Shown here: positions 21,417-33,436 of the stretch, in pieces
Position numbering within the stretch: position 1 is the stretch's first letter
Layout of the letters: the number at the start of each line of letters is the position of its first letter
Position numbers and translations under genes: made by a program
The notes under the pieces: generated by a model
What the model saw: the letters and a program-made list of their open reading frames with translations, nothing else
Told to the model about the DNA's origin: nothing
The model's database searches: none
From: Bryoerythrophyllum caledonicum
Lineage: Eukaryota > Streptophyta > Bryopsida > Pottiales > Pottiaceae
Reading direction: 5' to 3'
DNA length: 64,000 nt
Assembly (NCBI GenBank): GCA_963971425.1
Contig: OZ020516.1
Span: 19,537,332-19,601,331 of the forward strand

Positions 21417-21878
21417 CTACGCCTTTCCTTTCCATCCTTGTGCTTGTCTACTTAGCATTTGTTGTGAATTCTTGCTCCCCTTGCTAAGTATCATTGCTCC
21501 CCTTTGCTCCAACATCCAGTACGCATCGCTGTCGTTGTCTTTGCTCCAAGGTTCCTCATCTTCTTCTTGATATTGTGTATCTTCCTTCGCAGGATCTTCT
21601 TCTTCATCGCTTGTGTGGCTCCAATCCTCCATGGTCCTTTGTTGGGCTGATCTTGATGATTGTCCTTGTGAGAAGAAATGACCGTCATCGCAATCATCAT
21701 CACTAGCTTCTTCATCTGCACGATCAAACAAAACTTGGTGGATTAGTTCTTTGCTCAAGTTGCAATATTCATTTCCAATTGCTCTACTTCTATGTAGTTG
21801 ACCTCTCTCCTCCCTCTTCCCTGCTCTTCCCTCCATTGCTTTGTCTCTCAAGATTTGAGCACAATTGGAAGTCCTCAC
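21417..21878 (-). pseudogene. in-frame 5' extension of the Jerky-like transposase, ended by TAG
   Basis: A 153-codon acidic, Ser/Asp/Glu-rich frame ends at TAG (21419-21417) and continues in the same frame into the transposase after seven codons. It could be the original N-terminus cut off by a nonsense mutation, a separate small ORF, or part of a readthrough product (UAG CAG context). No domain recognised. Confidence 0.4.
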
Positions 21879-22540
21879 AAACTAATATTTTGGAACCCTA
21901 AATTCCATTGCAAACTGTGTTGTACAAACCATCTTAGTCCAATCTCTTGTGTGATGGGTTTAGAGGCTCATGCTTCATAAAAGCTTCTCTTCGGGTGGCC
22001 AACTACCTTTGTAATATGCTTTTTTAGGCCTAAAACCAACTTTGCCATCTACTTAAAGCTGCTGTAATAATCACCTGTAGGCGTTGGTTGCCAGTCCTAT
22101 TTCCGTCACCTTGTCTCTCCATTGTTGTCTTGAATGTGTTTCGTTACCAAATTCATTGTTTGCAATAAAAAATGTACCTTCTATTCAATTACCTCTAAAA
22201 CCATCAACTTAGAAACCAACTTCCGCTACTCATGCCTTTTGCTACCGGCGCTAAATTAGGAAGTTGGTTACTTGTGCAACTATTGACGGTTTCTAGTCAA
22301 AAACTAGTTGTCGGTCATGGGATATTGCCGGTTTTAGGGTTGACTACCTTATCAAGGGCTTGAAGTGAAAATTAGGTTAAGCAGAAATCAGGGACTTGGC
22401 AAACTCACAGTCATTTAATGTAGGAAGTATGACGTAATCTAGGAGATAAGTAGAAACCTCCTACAAAGTTAGTGGAACACATTGTCTGCACATGAGTAAG
22501 TTATGCAAAAGAATGTGGAGTTACACCCAAGCTTGTTGTA
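21879..22540. other. intergenic, 5' flank of the Jerky element
   Basis: No gene recognised. The transposon end must lie in this stretch, but no matching inverted repeat was found near 18905-19178. Confidence 0.3.
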
Positions 22541-22605
22541 CAGTGGATGACATTCAAATTGGCGTTTTTGCAATTCCAACGATAGTGTCCACTTTGTTGC
22601 TTGCT
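22541..22605 (+). repeat. relic terminus of the Tc1-like family
   Basis: After a TA dinucleotide the sequence CAGTGGATGACATTCAAATT and a following gatagtgtcc closely match the left end of the complete Tc1-like element at 60706. Only about 60 bp is recognisable. It keeps the canonical CAGT start that the 60.7-kb copy has lost. Confidence 0.6.
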
Positions 22606-23099
22606 ATTGGACCAACCAAAAGGGAGCTTTGAATCAACCACGTATGGAGGATTATCGCCGGACCAAATAATGAGGAATCTTAAATTGACCAAGTGAGGGT
22701 TTGCGATTGGACTAACCAAGTAGGAGTCTTGGTTTGACAAAATGGCGGTATTTATTTCAACAAAATGGTAACAATTTTTTTGACCATGTTGTTACTTATT
22801 ATTGAATCAACCTTGCAAAGTATTTTTGTACTGACCAATAATGTGGTGGTCTTTTAGTGATTAGTTCATGGATATTGTGTAGTATTAATAGATTAGGAGT
22901 TGGGATTATGATGTTAATTTGTGGGGCTTGGGTTTGAAGTGTTTGAATGTGTCTTCAAATTATTTCTAAGTGCTTAGAGGTTGATGGTGTTGAGGTTACT
23001 TAAAGAGGTGAAGAGATCCACAAAGCATCAAGTTTATATCTTCTTTAAACCATTAAGTGGGAAAAGTGTTAGACCTTATGTTTTAATCGAAGTGATTTT
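22606..23099. other. AT-rich stretch, nothing recognised
   Basis: It contains imperfect repeats of ggaccaaccaa/ggactaaccaag words; no coding region. Confidence 0.3.
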
Positions 23100-25420
23100 T
23101 TGTGGAGAGATTTTGAGGTGTTTCAAGAGACAACTATTCTACTTGTGAGAGGTAGTTTCAAGCAATGTGCTAACTAGAGCAAGCAAAAAATAAACCTTGA
23201 AGTGAAGGGGGTCCAAGGAGTTTACAATTCAAAACACTAATTTTAAAGGCTTTGTTCTCACTCAATTTTGGAGCTATGACAACAAGATTTAGAGAATAGT
23301 TCCTTTGTGATGTTGTTGATGTTAAATCAAAATTTCTAGTTTATATCAAGTATGAGCTAGAAGTTGCACTAATAAAAGTAACCGAGGCTTAGAAGGAGTG
23401 TTCAAGTAGGAAGATTGGTTGAAGATAGATTAACAAAATTAGAATAACTACCATAGAAAAGAGCTCCGTACTTACCCAATGCACAACAATCTTCATGACA
23501 CAACGTGGATTTGTAAGGCAAATATTAATTGACATTATTGTCAAGAGGGCATAGACTTCAACAACTCTCAGCTTTGTACTCCGCATATTTGTCACTTTAT
23601 CGCGTGCTCTTCTTTCCTAACAAGTGTCAAGCATGGTCTCAACATTCCATTCACACGTTTTGAATTTGATAGTGCAAAATTTACGGAAGTTTTATGGGTC
23701 CTTTTATGACCAAAGAGACTAATAATTTTTTTATTGAAAACCTGAATGTACGGAGACAACATCATTTGCCCATATATGCTAGATAGCTCCGCACATGCAA
23801 TTTTTCAATGGGATGGGTTGTAAATAGGAAGACGCTAAGCCAATAGAGAATATTGTAGTATGTGAAGAGATCTTAGAGATGCAGCAACTCACCCCAGTTC
23901 GATACTTTTTACTAGCGAGGACAACAAAGTCAAAGAGATCATCCCTTTGAGTTAAAAAAATTGTGATCTACACATTGAAATCCATGTATAATGAGGTTTG
24001 TGACAATACACTTGTCCACTCTAACGCAATTATATGCATGAGGGTTTTTCAAGCACCAAGTTCTTCTACTTTAAGAACAAATTGATTTTGGATCTCTTCA
24101 ATGAGTGGGAGGCAATGACCTTGTGAAGCGTCATGGTATCAACGAAGGCCGATCTTGAACAAAGCTAGAGTATTGATGCATGAGAAACCATAACCTACAT
24201 TTTGGGCTAGTAGGCAATACTAGAATCTACAATTTAGTAGTCCATCTATTTTTGAGGGACAAACATACTCCAACGTCGGAAGAAATACATTCTAGATTGA
24301 GGTAATTTGGTTCCACATAATTTATCCTTTACACACCTAGTATTTACGTAAGAAAAGATAATCTAGACTACGAGGCCATGGACCTCCAGAATATGGTTCA
24401 ATTGATTCCAAGCAGAACTTCTAGAATAAATGGAGGTCAAAGGTACTAGGTTCCATGGCCTTCAAAATCCACTTGGTCATCCTCAATGTTGATAAACCTA
24501 ATACCTTTGTTTTGGTATGTTTAACAACTTTGCAACCATTTCACTTGTGTTTGAATGCGCTTCATGGTATATGTAGACATTAATTTACAAGAAGGCCACG
24601 AATTTACGCTTCACCCCTTTCTTAGTGTCTTTGCTGGCACTTTCCAAGACCACAGTTGCACAATCATGACCTTTGAACATGTATTTGAAAAGGTACTTTA
24701 TAGCAATGATTGGTGAACATATTTGTTGGCAAAAATAATCAATAAACTATTTAGTTGGACATCAAACAACAATACTAGGGCGGTACAAAAGCTTATTATA
24801 ACGTTAAATATGCACGTTGCCCTTTGATACTAAGTTGGGTTGTACAATACAATCCAACAGTTGTCAACTTAATGAACTTTGTTATCAACAAATGAGCACT
24901 CGTCGTCTCTCATAATATACACATGATAATCATTTCTATTCGCAAATGTTTCTTAAGCAAAGTCAAGAAGGTACCGCTTAATACACTTACCATCCTCCAA
25001 ATAAAGGGCGCTTGGATTTGAGTGCCAAGCATGGTGTCATTGTCTTGTACACATCGGGGTTACTAACCAAATCTAAAATTTCAGCAATCATTGCTAAGAT
25101 GATCTCGTCTGTTGTCTCACTTTTGACTACTCGTGAAGAATCAAAAGGATTTGCACATGCAATAGGCCTCTGTTCTAAAATTCAATCACCATGTGTATAC
25201 CAATACATTGCCAAACTCTTTGCAATCCTTGAAAATTTCCATTATATCTTGGAATTCTGAGTTAAATACCATGCACAAGTTTCGGTTTTGTAGTGATCTC
25301 ATGTCATTCTGAGTTACACGTAAAAGTCACAAAAAGGTTTGACACCCAAATGTACGCATGAGAGCCATGATGTTTTAATGGCGTTGATTCATTTTATGTT
25401 TGTCTCTCGCATAAGATGAC
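23100..25420 (-). pseudogene. Helitron Rep/helicase remnant
   Basis: On the minus strand, across several frames, I read from 25420 downward: MALMRTFGCQTF (TFTCNP region decayed), VFNSEFQDIMEIFKDCKEFG then NVLVYTW (Rep N-domain), DGKCIKRY, DYHVYIMRDDECSFVDNK, and IAIKYLFKYMFKGHDCATVV at about 24680. This is the order of conserved blocks in the Helitron-like N/Rep region (GKCTKRYP, GYPVYRRRD..VDNRWVVPYNP, AIKYLFKYVYKGHDRA). Further on, near 23590, TNMRSTKL resembles the LTxNMR block of the Pif1-like helicase. Stops and shifts are numerous and the element ends were not found. Confidence 0.7.
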
Positions 25421-26232
25421 GACATGATGCGCCTATAATCAATTTATGTCCGATCATGGTTGTCAACATTCGGAACATCCATCACTTTGCTAAATTCACA
25501 TTGCAAGTCTTTCAAATTGTTCTTGATGAACTATTAGCGGTTATGTTCAACGTAGACCTATACGCCCATCATGTATTGTTGTAGCAAGCGCCTTACATAA
25601 GAGGTGTGGTTGTTGTGATTACATTAGTAAAGCATGTATGCATAAAATTACATCTACATCACTCTCTTTGATTTGCCTTTGCCTTTTAACATCAATTGGA
25701 TCCACTTCCACAAACTCCGCACCTTTGGATTCAAAACCTTTCAATGGCATGTATTTTTTCTTAGAGATGTGATTGCAATTTGGTGATTAGTAATATTACG
25801 GAAGGTAATATGTAGGAATTTTGAATACAATACATTAATTTGTAGGTTTTTGCAAAGTTTTTAAAGATTTCAACATCATTTAGCATATTCTTATATCTTA
25901 TTCCATGGTCAAATTCCTACAGATGGAAATTTTTATAGATTTATTAGGTATTAATTTATCTCAATATTTAAAAAATGAACTACATATTCGATATTTGAAT
26001 GAATTTTGTGATATAAATTCCATATTCTTCCAATACAACAACTTTTTTAGATACATGTATCAAAAAAATAATTTATCATATAAATAAATATATGAAAATA
26101 AATGATATTCAAGATGAAGACCATAGATGGAAATATTTCATCCTCAACTTTTTTCTTATTGCTTCATTACTTAATGCCAACAATTGCTCTTGTTATAACC
26201 ATTGAAGCAATCTATTTATATTTTCATTAAAT
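25421..26232. other. AT-rich intergenic stretch
   Basis: Very AT-rich, no gene. It may contain the 5' end of the Helitron remnant, but no terminal TC motif can be assigned. Confidence 0.3.
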
Positions 26233-27185
26233 TTAACCCCTAAAGGCCCAAGAGTCCCCTTGGGGGACTCTTGAAGGTTTGGGCGGGTTCCTACAGTGTC
26301 AATTTATAACATTCCTTTTTTGAAATTTCTACTGTAAAAGGACATTGCTGAAAGCTTGGCGAGAGTCCAATTTTTGCTAAGTTTGACATTTTATGAAAAA
26401 GTTATTGGGTTTTGAATTTTAAGTGGGGAGAGAGGGCATGTCGGGCAACTCCAAAAACTTTTGCTAGGACACTCTATTGAATGTGAGATTTTTGATACCA
26501 ACAAATAAAATAATTTCCTTTCATATTGTCAAAAAAAATCTCTTGTCTTAAGTGAAAAATAATATAATAGTATAAGTCAAACATTTTCACACATTGTCAC
26601 ACTTTGTCGGGCAAGGTACCAAAAAACTTCTTCTTTTCCACATACAACTTAGAAATCTTCATATTTCAGAAGATTTGTTTCTTCTACTACAAGATGTGGA
26701 CTACACCTAATTATCAACCATTTGGATTCTCATTCTAAAACATGCATAGTTCACAAAAAAATAAAATGTGAAGTGGCAATTTTTGAACCTCCACTCCTAG
26801 CACATTTGTTTTGAATACGCTACACCCCTTCTCTACCTCTAAAAAATTGGTGAACATGGAAATAACATCATGATTAACACGATGGTAATGTTTTCAATCC
26901 TTGTATACTGCAAAAATTTGACACCAAGTGAAGTCAAAGTTTGTTGATCCACTCTATGCAGGGAAGAAAATGAGGAGTTTTTTTCTACTTCAAACACTAT
27001 AATCTTTCAATCGTGCAATCAAAGTTTATGAAATCTTGTGAGGACGTTAATCAACAAGTCTTAATTTAGATCCTACAGTTACATGTAGAAATAAAAGGTT
27101 TTGATTACCTCATTAGTCATTGCACTAGAACGAGCACTTCTGAAGTGTTTGTGGTGTGAAAATGCCCTAGGCCTTTACGGGTTAA
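26233..27185. mobile_element. TTAA-type non-autonomous element, about 950 bp
   Basis: It is bounded by TTAA on both sides. The left terminus is TTAACCCCTAAAGGCCCAAG and the right terminus CCTAGGCCTTTACGGGTTAA, which are inverted repeats. Internal blocks (tgtcgggcaaggtacc at about 26606, aacctccactcctagc at about 26788, the gatggtaatg block at about 26880) are shared with 9637, 45440, 52654 and 59178. No transposase. Confidence 0.75.
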
Positions 27186-27390
27186 AATAACTAATGATTC
27201 AATTAGATGTTTAATGAAGGTTTTATGATGGAGAAGACAAGAGAGAACACAATGAGAAAATAAAGATGATAAATCAAACAACAACCAATACATATTAAGC
27301 CAACATCTCAACAATAGGTTATGAGATGTAATAAATAAATGGAATGCATTATTCAACTTATTATTTGTTGTACGTCTAGATTGTGTAACT
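27186..27390. other. short intergenic stretch
   Basis: Nothing recognised. Confidence 0.3.
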
Positions 27391-27393
27391 TTA

Positions 27394-28142
27394 AGGAGGG
27401 TTTTACATATGGACTAAGGTACCAAAGTACCAAACTATGCCGAGGTGCCCAATTTTTGAGTTGGGAAAAAATATTAAAATATGCAATTTGTGGAGTTTGG
27501 GACCGTCCATGTGTGAAAGCACAAGGTACTAAGTTGAGAGGCCATCCATACCATTTGACAAATCCCAAGTCAATTTCTACTTCTTAAGGGATTACATTTA
27601 TAAAATTTTCCTCTCTCACATTCTCTAGCCATTAAGCCTACAAGGGAACACATCATTGGTTAAAAAAATGAAGAAAATAGTCAAAATACTCATTTTACAA
27701 AAATTCCAGCACAATCACCAACATAAAGAAAAATTATGATAATTTTTTTGGTAAAAATTTCACATAAAAAAAATTGGGTTAAAATTGCTGGTAAAGAATT
27801 TGAAGAAATATTTCAAGAAAACATAAGTTATTGTTTTAATATAACGGTTGAGATCTTGTCAAATCTTAATATTTTAATGAAAAAAATTGTTTGTCACCTC
27901 GACAAGAGTTTGATCCAAACAAGAATAGAAACCCAAACTTCTCTCTCTCGACCAACCTCTTGGCTCCAAAACCTTCAAAAAGTGTTGCCATGTAAGCATT
28001 TTAGACCCCCTTGGTACCTTGGTCCAAGTGTGAAATCCAAGGTCCCAACCAAGGCCAATTTTGAGGAAATACACCAATCAAATTGCTAGTACCACTTGGT
28101 ACCTTGGTACCATGGTTCCATGGTTCATGTGTGAAACCTCCT
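27394..28142. mobile_element. TIR element with TTA target duplication
   Basis: The left end AGGAGGGTTTTACATATG and the reverse complement of the right end (AGGAGGTTTCACACATG) match, and pairing continues through the ggtaccaa-rich subterminal region. Both sides carry TTA (27391-27393 and 28143-28145), the target of PIF/Harbinger elements. No transposase inside; non-autonomous. The superfamily is inferred from the TTA only. Confidence 0.5.
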
Positions 28143-28145
28143 TTA

Positions 28146-29037
28146 TCCTTTTTTAGTTTTCTCTTCCAATTTTTTTCTTTAGAGAGTAGGCACAACTTCA
28201 ATTTGATTTAATGATGGAAAAAGCAAGTGAGAGCCATAGAAGAAGAACAATTTTTTAAGAGCCAAGAAAACAGATGAAACCAAGTAAAAAAGTAGGTGGA
28301 AACCTAAAAAGAACGAGGAAGTGGGAAATATGAATGGAAAAAGAAGTGGTTAAGATTAGAAGAATGTGAGAGATATGAAAAGGACAACAATGAGAAATAT
28401 AAATAAACCAAAAAAAAAACAAAAAACGAAAAACAAGAGAGATGGAAAAGTATAAACAAAAGACACGTAAGTCTTTCGGGTTGAAAATACCATTGTGACT
28501 TATAAAATACAAGGTATTTGGTGTATTTGGAATGGTTCCATACCATCATCAAATTTAATGTCTATCATAAAATTTTAATTTATGTTGAAACGTTTTAATG
28601 AGTTTTTAAGGCTTGGATTAGTCGTCTTCACAATTCACAAATGTGCAGCAGGTTACGGCAATTCTTATGATCTCATTGGCGTGCAAATCGGCTAGTGCCA
28701 ATCGTTAGGCCAATCAAACCATCGACGTGCAAATCGGCGTTGGGAATTGGTGGTTAGCCTCATTTCCATGAAGTGGGGTTGTTATGAAATGTACACCCTC
28801 CATAGATGATGTTCTTCATGATCTAAAACACACGTAGATTCTTCCCAGGCCTTGTGAGGTAAGGGTTGAAGTCTACGGGAAAAAAGGGGAAGAAAATTGA
28901 AAGATGGAAGACAGATGCAGGGAAACAGACAAGACATACCAAGGCAGAAAGAAAAGTGTGGAAAGAAGAGGGAGAAAAAGCCGGGGAGAAAGTGAAAGGC
29001 AAGGAAAAGACGGGACGAGAAAGGCAAAGGAAAGAGG
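28146..29037. other. intergenic; purine-rich tract and TTAA-type relic upstream of RRP9
   Basis: 28200-28460 is strongly purine-rich. 28755-28860 matches the TTAA-related repeat (gaaatgtacaccctcc, gatgatgttcttcatgatct). 28865-29037 is the purine-rich distal promoter side of the RRP9 gene. Confidence 0.4.
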
Positions 29038-29060
29038 AGCCCTAAAACCCTAAACCCTGG
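29038..29060 (+). promoter_or_regulatory. telo-box-like elements upstream of RRP9
   Basis: AAAACCCTAAACCC lies about 180 bp before the RRP9 ATG. AAACCCTAA telo-boxes are common in plant promoters of ribosomal-protein and ribosome-biogenesis genes, which fits the gene downstream. Confidence 0.6.
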
Positions 29061-29237
29061 AGACAGGGGCTTCGGTGCTCGACACGAGAGAGTGAGAGAG
29101 AGACGGCTAGCACACCGCCTAAACCTCGTCTCCGCGTTCTGCGAATTGCGCGCACCCGGGAGCTGCGAATGCGGAAGCTCTCGTCGTGCATCTAATGAGC
29201 CACTAGGCCGTTGCGCACCCAAGAGCCGCACGCGAAA

Positions 29238-32200
29238 ATGGCACCCAAGGTGCGCAAGAGGCCGCAGTCCGGGCGCAAGGATAGCAGCGCGGGCGGGAAG
29301 AAGCGCAAGCTGAAGGAGAATGGCAACGACGGGAAGCGCAAGAGCCGCGACGAGGAGATTCTGAGCGAGGAGGAGGAGGACGACCGGTTCGACGGGGAGG
29401 CGCCGGTGTCGTCAGACGAGGGCGACCAGGAGGTCGACTTGGAGACCGCGGACGAGAAGCGGTTGCGGATTGCGAGGGCATTCCTCGATCGTACGCGCCA
29501 AGCTGCTGCTGCTGACGCCGAGGTTTGGACGCGAAACCCTAATTTAGGGTTTAGGGTTTAAGGGTTTCGATTGAGCTTGATGTGAGACTTTAATTGGTTT
29601 GTCTAGGACGGTGAAGATGGCGATGAGACGGCAGACCAGCGAATGGGAGCTCGTGATAGCATGGTCGCGGATTTGCTGCAACAGGAGCAGCTCGAAGAGA
29701 GCGGTCGCGTGCAGCGGAAATTAGCTTCACGGTGAGAGATGTGCAATCTTTTCTCTCGACTCGTCGTAGTGTTGTTTCTTTAGACAGATATCACACTTTT
29801 TTTTCTTCCAGACACTGTTTTTGACTTTGTTGTTCGCCGTCTCTTGATCCAGAGTTGTGCAACCGTCAGTTGCGTCGGAGGGCAGGACAATAGGGCGGAG
29901 GCACCGGCAATCCGTGACGGCGATATGTCTCACGGACGACGACACGATAGGATTTTCTGCTTCCAAGGACGGGATGATTGTTCAGTGGAATGTGGAGACT
30001 GGGAAGAGTGACAAGTACGAGATGCCTGGCGACAGCGTAGCTCCGTCTACTGCGAATGGCGGACTGGTGCAAGGAAGCACAATTAAGAAGACGAGTAGGA
30101 AGGGGAGCAAGCACATCCTTGCGTTGGCGGTGAGCTCAGATGGTCGCTACTTGGCTTCCGGCGGGCTTGATCGAGCCATTCATCTGTGGGACACTCGTAC
30201 TCGGCAGCATCTTCAGGTATCATCATGTTTGGATAATAGACTTCTTTGTAAAGTGAATGAACTACCCCTGTCTTTTCCATTAGAAATAGTTCTCAATTCA
30301 TCCAAAATCAGCTCGAAGGAGAGAACTCTTTCTTCACTCTCAAACTCCTTCCCCTTGAGTTTAGAGACTGCCAAGCTCTTACATTGACTGAATTGAAGGA
30401 TTAGATCATCAAGCTCTTCTATTCATCTAGAGTGAGGAAAGATTGTCCAAAGAGGGGAATCTGACTGAAACCTTGGGTGCCTTTTAAAAATGACTCTAAT
30501 CATGGTAGATTATGTGAACTTTTTCTTCACTTTCAAAGAGGGCTCTGACTTGAGTTTAGAGACCACCAAGCTCTTCTTGAGGGATATGATCACCGAGCTC
30601 TTCGATTCTTCTAAGAACCATTTAGAGTCAGGAAAGAGTAGTTTAATATACCAAGAGTGGGAGTGAAACATTGAGTGACTTAACGCATAACTCCAATGCA
30701 TTGCTGTATTGGTCCCTGTGTGTGGACGTTATGTCTCGAGTCCTGTTTGTGAGCTTGATTAGATTTTTTATTTTTTATTTTCTCTGATGGTATTCTTGGT
30801 GTGTGTTTAGGCATTCAACGGGCACAGAGGCGCGGTGACGGGCTTGACGTTTAGACAGGGTACACAGCAGCTTATGTCGAGTGCTTGTGATCGCACGATC
30901 AAGTTGTGGAGTGTGGAGGATCGTTCGTACATCGATACTCTGTTTGGACACCAGAGTGACGTCATTGCAATCGATTGTCTTCGCCAGGAACGGGTTCTTT
31001 CTGCAGGACGTGATCGCACCCTCAGACTTTGGAAGGTAAAGCTTCGTTTGTGGCCTTTGTGTTGATAAGAACTTCAGGACATTTTGTTTCCTGATAGAGA
31101 TTGTTTCCTTACTGTGTGTTAAAAATCCATTACACTCAACAGGCATGCCACAGAAGACTCCAACATTCACATAATTGATACCTTATCCACATAAAGACCC
31201 TTCGAGTACAGTGCGGCAAAATTTCTAAGTAACAAGTTCGTTCTGTCATGTTCATTTTTTCCGCTACCATCTCGCTTAAAATGATGAAGTATGTCATTTT
31301 GTTCTTTCACTATCATGAAGGCAAAATGGTGTATCAGAGAGATAAATGCGACAGTCGTATCATGTGGAAGTTTGGTTTTAGAATGTCACATCTCTTCTCG
31401 GTGTGTATGACAGGTTCCCGAGGAATCACAACTTGTGTTTCGAGGCCACCACGCTCACATCGAAAGCTGCTGTTTTATTACAAATGGGGAGTTCCTATCG
31501 GGGTCCGATGATGGCTGTGTAGCCTTGTGGAGCACGTTGAAGAAGAAGCCGGTGTTCTTAGCCCATGGTGCCCACGGGAGCAACAAAAGACATTTTTCGA
31601 ATGGAGATGCAACTATTGGGGACAAGCCAACAGAGGAATCAAGCACATTAGTTTTGGTGAATGGAGATAGCAATGGTGATGTCTCTCTCCTGATGAAGTT
31701 GCTGTGAAATGTACCAGAATAGTATGTTAGAGGTAGGTCACGTTCTCAATTTATCTCCAGCCTGGTTGTCTAACTATTACTGTTTGCAGGTCACATTGAA
31801 GAGCATCCTGTCTCTTCTGAAATTGGAGCGGCAGAGTCATGGGTAGGAGCAGTAGCAGTGTGTAGGGCTAGTGATTTAGCAGCGTCTGGGGCAGGAGATG
31901 GCAGCGTGCAGCTTTGGGCGCTCCAAGATACAAATCGGGTTCTTGAACCTCTTCACAAGCTGCCAGTGGTAATTTGCCCCCTCAACGCCACAACTTAGTT
32001 GTAGCGCTAGCTTCTCCCCATTTGTTACGGCTCTTCTTCTTGGCAGCATATCTGGCACTAAAATCCCTCCCGGCTTGTTGTTTTTGCAGAAAGGGTTTGT
32101 CAATTCTTTGGCATTTGCCCATAGTGGCCGGTTTGTGCTGGCGGGGACTGGCCAGGTATGTTTGCTCTCTTGGTTTTTCTCTAACTTCTCATCGGTTGTT

Positions 32201-32413
32201 GCATGCTTCTTAGCTTGAAATAAACAAGTAACGAGTAGCTGCAGGGCTGCCGCACATTGTGATGGCCGAAAGAGTGGCGCATCAGTTTCGTTGAGAAGAC
32301 CACATGAGGCTAATTCATCGTTACCCCGTTGACAGGAACCACGAATGGGCAGATGGGGGAGGAATTCAGCTGCAAGAAATGGAGTTGTTCTGCATTCCAT
32401 TGAGCTGTCATGA
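29238..32413 (+). CDS. RRP9: U3 snoRNP-associated WD40 protein RRP9 (U3-55K), eight exons
   Basis: join(29238..29522, 29607..29731, 29853..30216, 30811..31035, 31414..31675, 31790..31968, 32090..32155, 32336..32413). All introns are GT-AG, all phases agree, and the product is 527 residues. The N-terminus is lysine/arginine-rich (nuclear/nucleolar), then acidic. The linker ...RKLASRVVQPS leads into WD40 repeats: VTAICLTDDDTIGFSASKDG, HILALAVSSDGRYLASGGLD, HRGAVTGLTFRQGTQQLMSS, LFGHQSDVIAIDCLRQERVL, FRGHHAHIESCCFITNGEFL and WVGAVAV...SGAGDGSVQLW. The C-terminal EPRMGRWGRNSAARNGVV matches the HRLGRWWR-ARN tail of RRP9. The protein binds the U3 snoRNA box B/C in the small-subunit processome and is needed for 18S rRNA processing. 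The ATG at 29238 is the first in frame. Intron 3 (594 bp) is the largest. The gene appears intact, with telo-boxes upstream. Confidence 0.95.
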
Positions 32414-33146
32414 TAATTTTCAACTGTTCCTCAACGTCAATGCCCAGTCGCTGCAATGAAGTCACCTCACAATTTTCCCGTGAGTGATGTAATCATACGC
32501 CAGTGTTTTCATCATCTAGGTACCTCAGCCCGGAATGTTCGAGAGTAGACAGCTGAGATTATCTGTTGAACAAAGCAACAGCTCAGCAGAGGTTTTGTTC
32601 CCTTTTTCCCTTCTTTCTGTTCAAACGAGGATTTTGCTCTTCTAGGGGATCATTGAAACTACCGCCTGTGTTGACTGGATATGTAATCAGAGCGCAATCA
32701 CAGGCCTTCACCTGTTGTACAAGAATATCGAATTTTACAGAATAGGCTTGAGTTTGGTGAGCCTAAACTTCTCTCACTCCTCATCTTGGCAAGCAAATGG
32801 GTATCATTGTTCGTAGCAGTGCACCATGAAACTTAATCAACCATTACATTAGATAATAACTGTCACAAGTCAATAGACCAGCACCTGTCATAGACGTTCT
32901 CTAGTTACAATAATCCTTGCCCTTTACCTCAGATGCTATCAAATTCATATCTCATCCAAAGAGGTATCCCAACGACGACTGGCCTCCGGGAGACGACTGC
33001 ACTCGCGTTGTGGGACGGTCCTGTTTCACCATCCCATTCCAAAATATGCTCCATCAGAGGACAAAACAATTATAAACCACAGTTATTTGGTATACCAACG
33101 GTCATCTCATACCATCTTTGTACTACGCTAAAATTGATATTTTGTG
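32414..33146. other. 3' flank of RRP9, no gene recognised
   Basis: Presumed 3' UTR and intergenic DNA. A frame at 32933-33163 has no motif. Confidence 0.35.
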
Positions 33147-33295
33147 TTAACCACATTAATTGATTTATAGGTGTTTACTCTTGATGGATTTTTAACCAAA
33201 TATGTTTACAGTGATCCCCCTCTTTGAATAGTGTAGATAGTTGTAAAAAAAATTCATCAAGAGTAAAAACATATAGCATCAATCAATGTGGTTAA
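33147..33295. mobile_element. palindromic TTAA MITE, first of an abutting pair
   Basis: TTAACCACATTAATTGAT... at the left is the inverted counterpart of ...ATCAATGTGGTTAA at the right; arms of roughly 45 bp pair, including tttactcttgatg/catcaagagtaaa. The right TTAA is shared with the next element. Confidence 0.55.
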
Positions 33296-33436
33296 CCCTT
33301 TAGTGCCGAGAGGGCCAATTCTGGTTGTCTCCTCAAATTTCAAATTATAGCCAACAAAAAGATTTTGGCGACAAAATCTTTCTCCCAAAACTCAAGGAGA
33401 CAACCAAAATCGGCCCTCTTGGCACTAAAGGGTTAA
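33292..33436. mobile_element. palindromic TTAA MITE with 40-bp termini
   Basis: TTAACCCTTTAGTGCCGAGA at the left pairs with tcttggcactaaagggttaa at the right; the inverted repeat is about 42 bp with few mismatches, total 145 bp. TTAA target plus a CCC-starting terminus is the hallmark of piggyBac elements. Clearest terminus of the TTAA group here. Confidence 0.75.

Noticed and set aside
21417-21419. Programmed UAG readthrough joining the acidic ORF to the transposase
   Set aside because: Context UAG-CAG is only mildly suggestive; a single nonsense mutation is simpler. Kept only as an option.
28782-29231. 149-codon minus-strand frame upstream of and overlapping the RRP9 leader
   Set aside because: Low-complexity Leu/Pro/Phe composition from the purine-rich RRP9 promoter; no motif.
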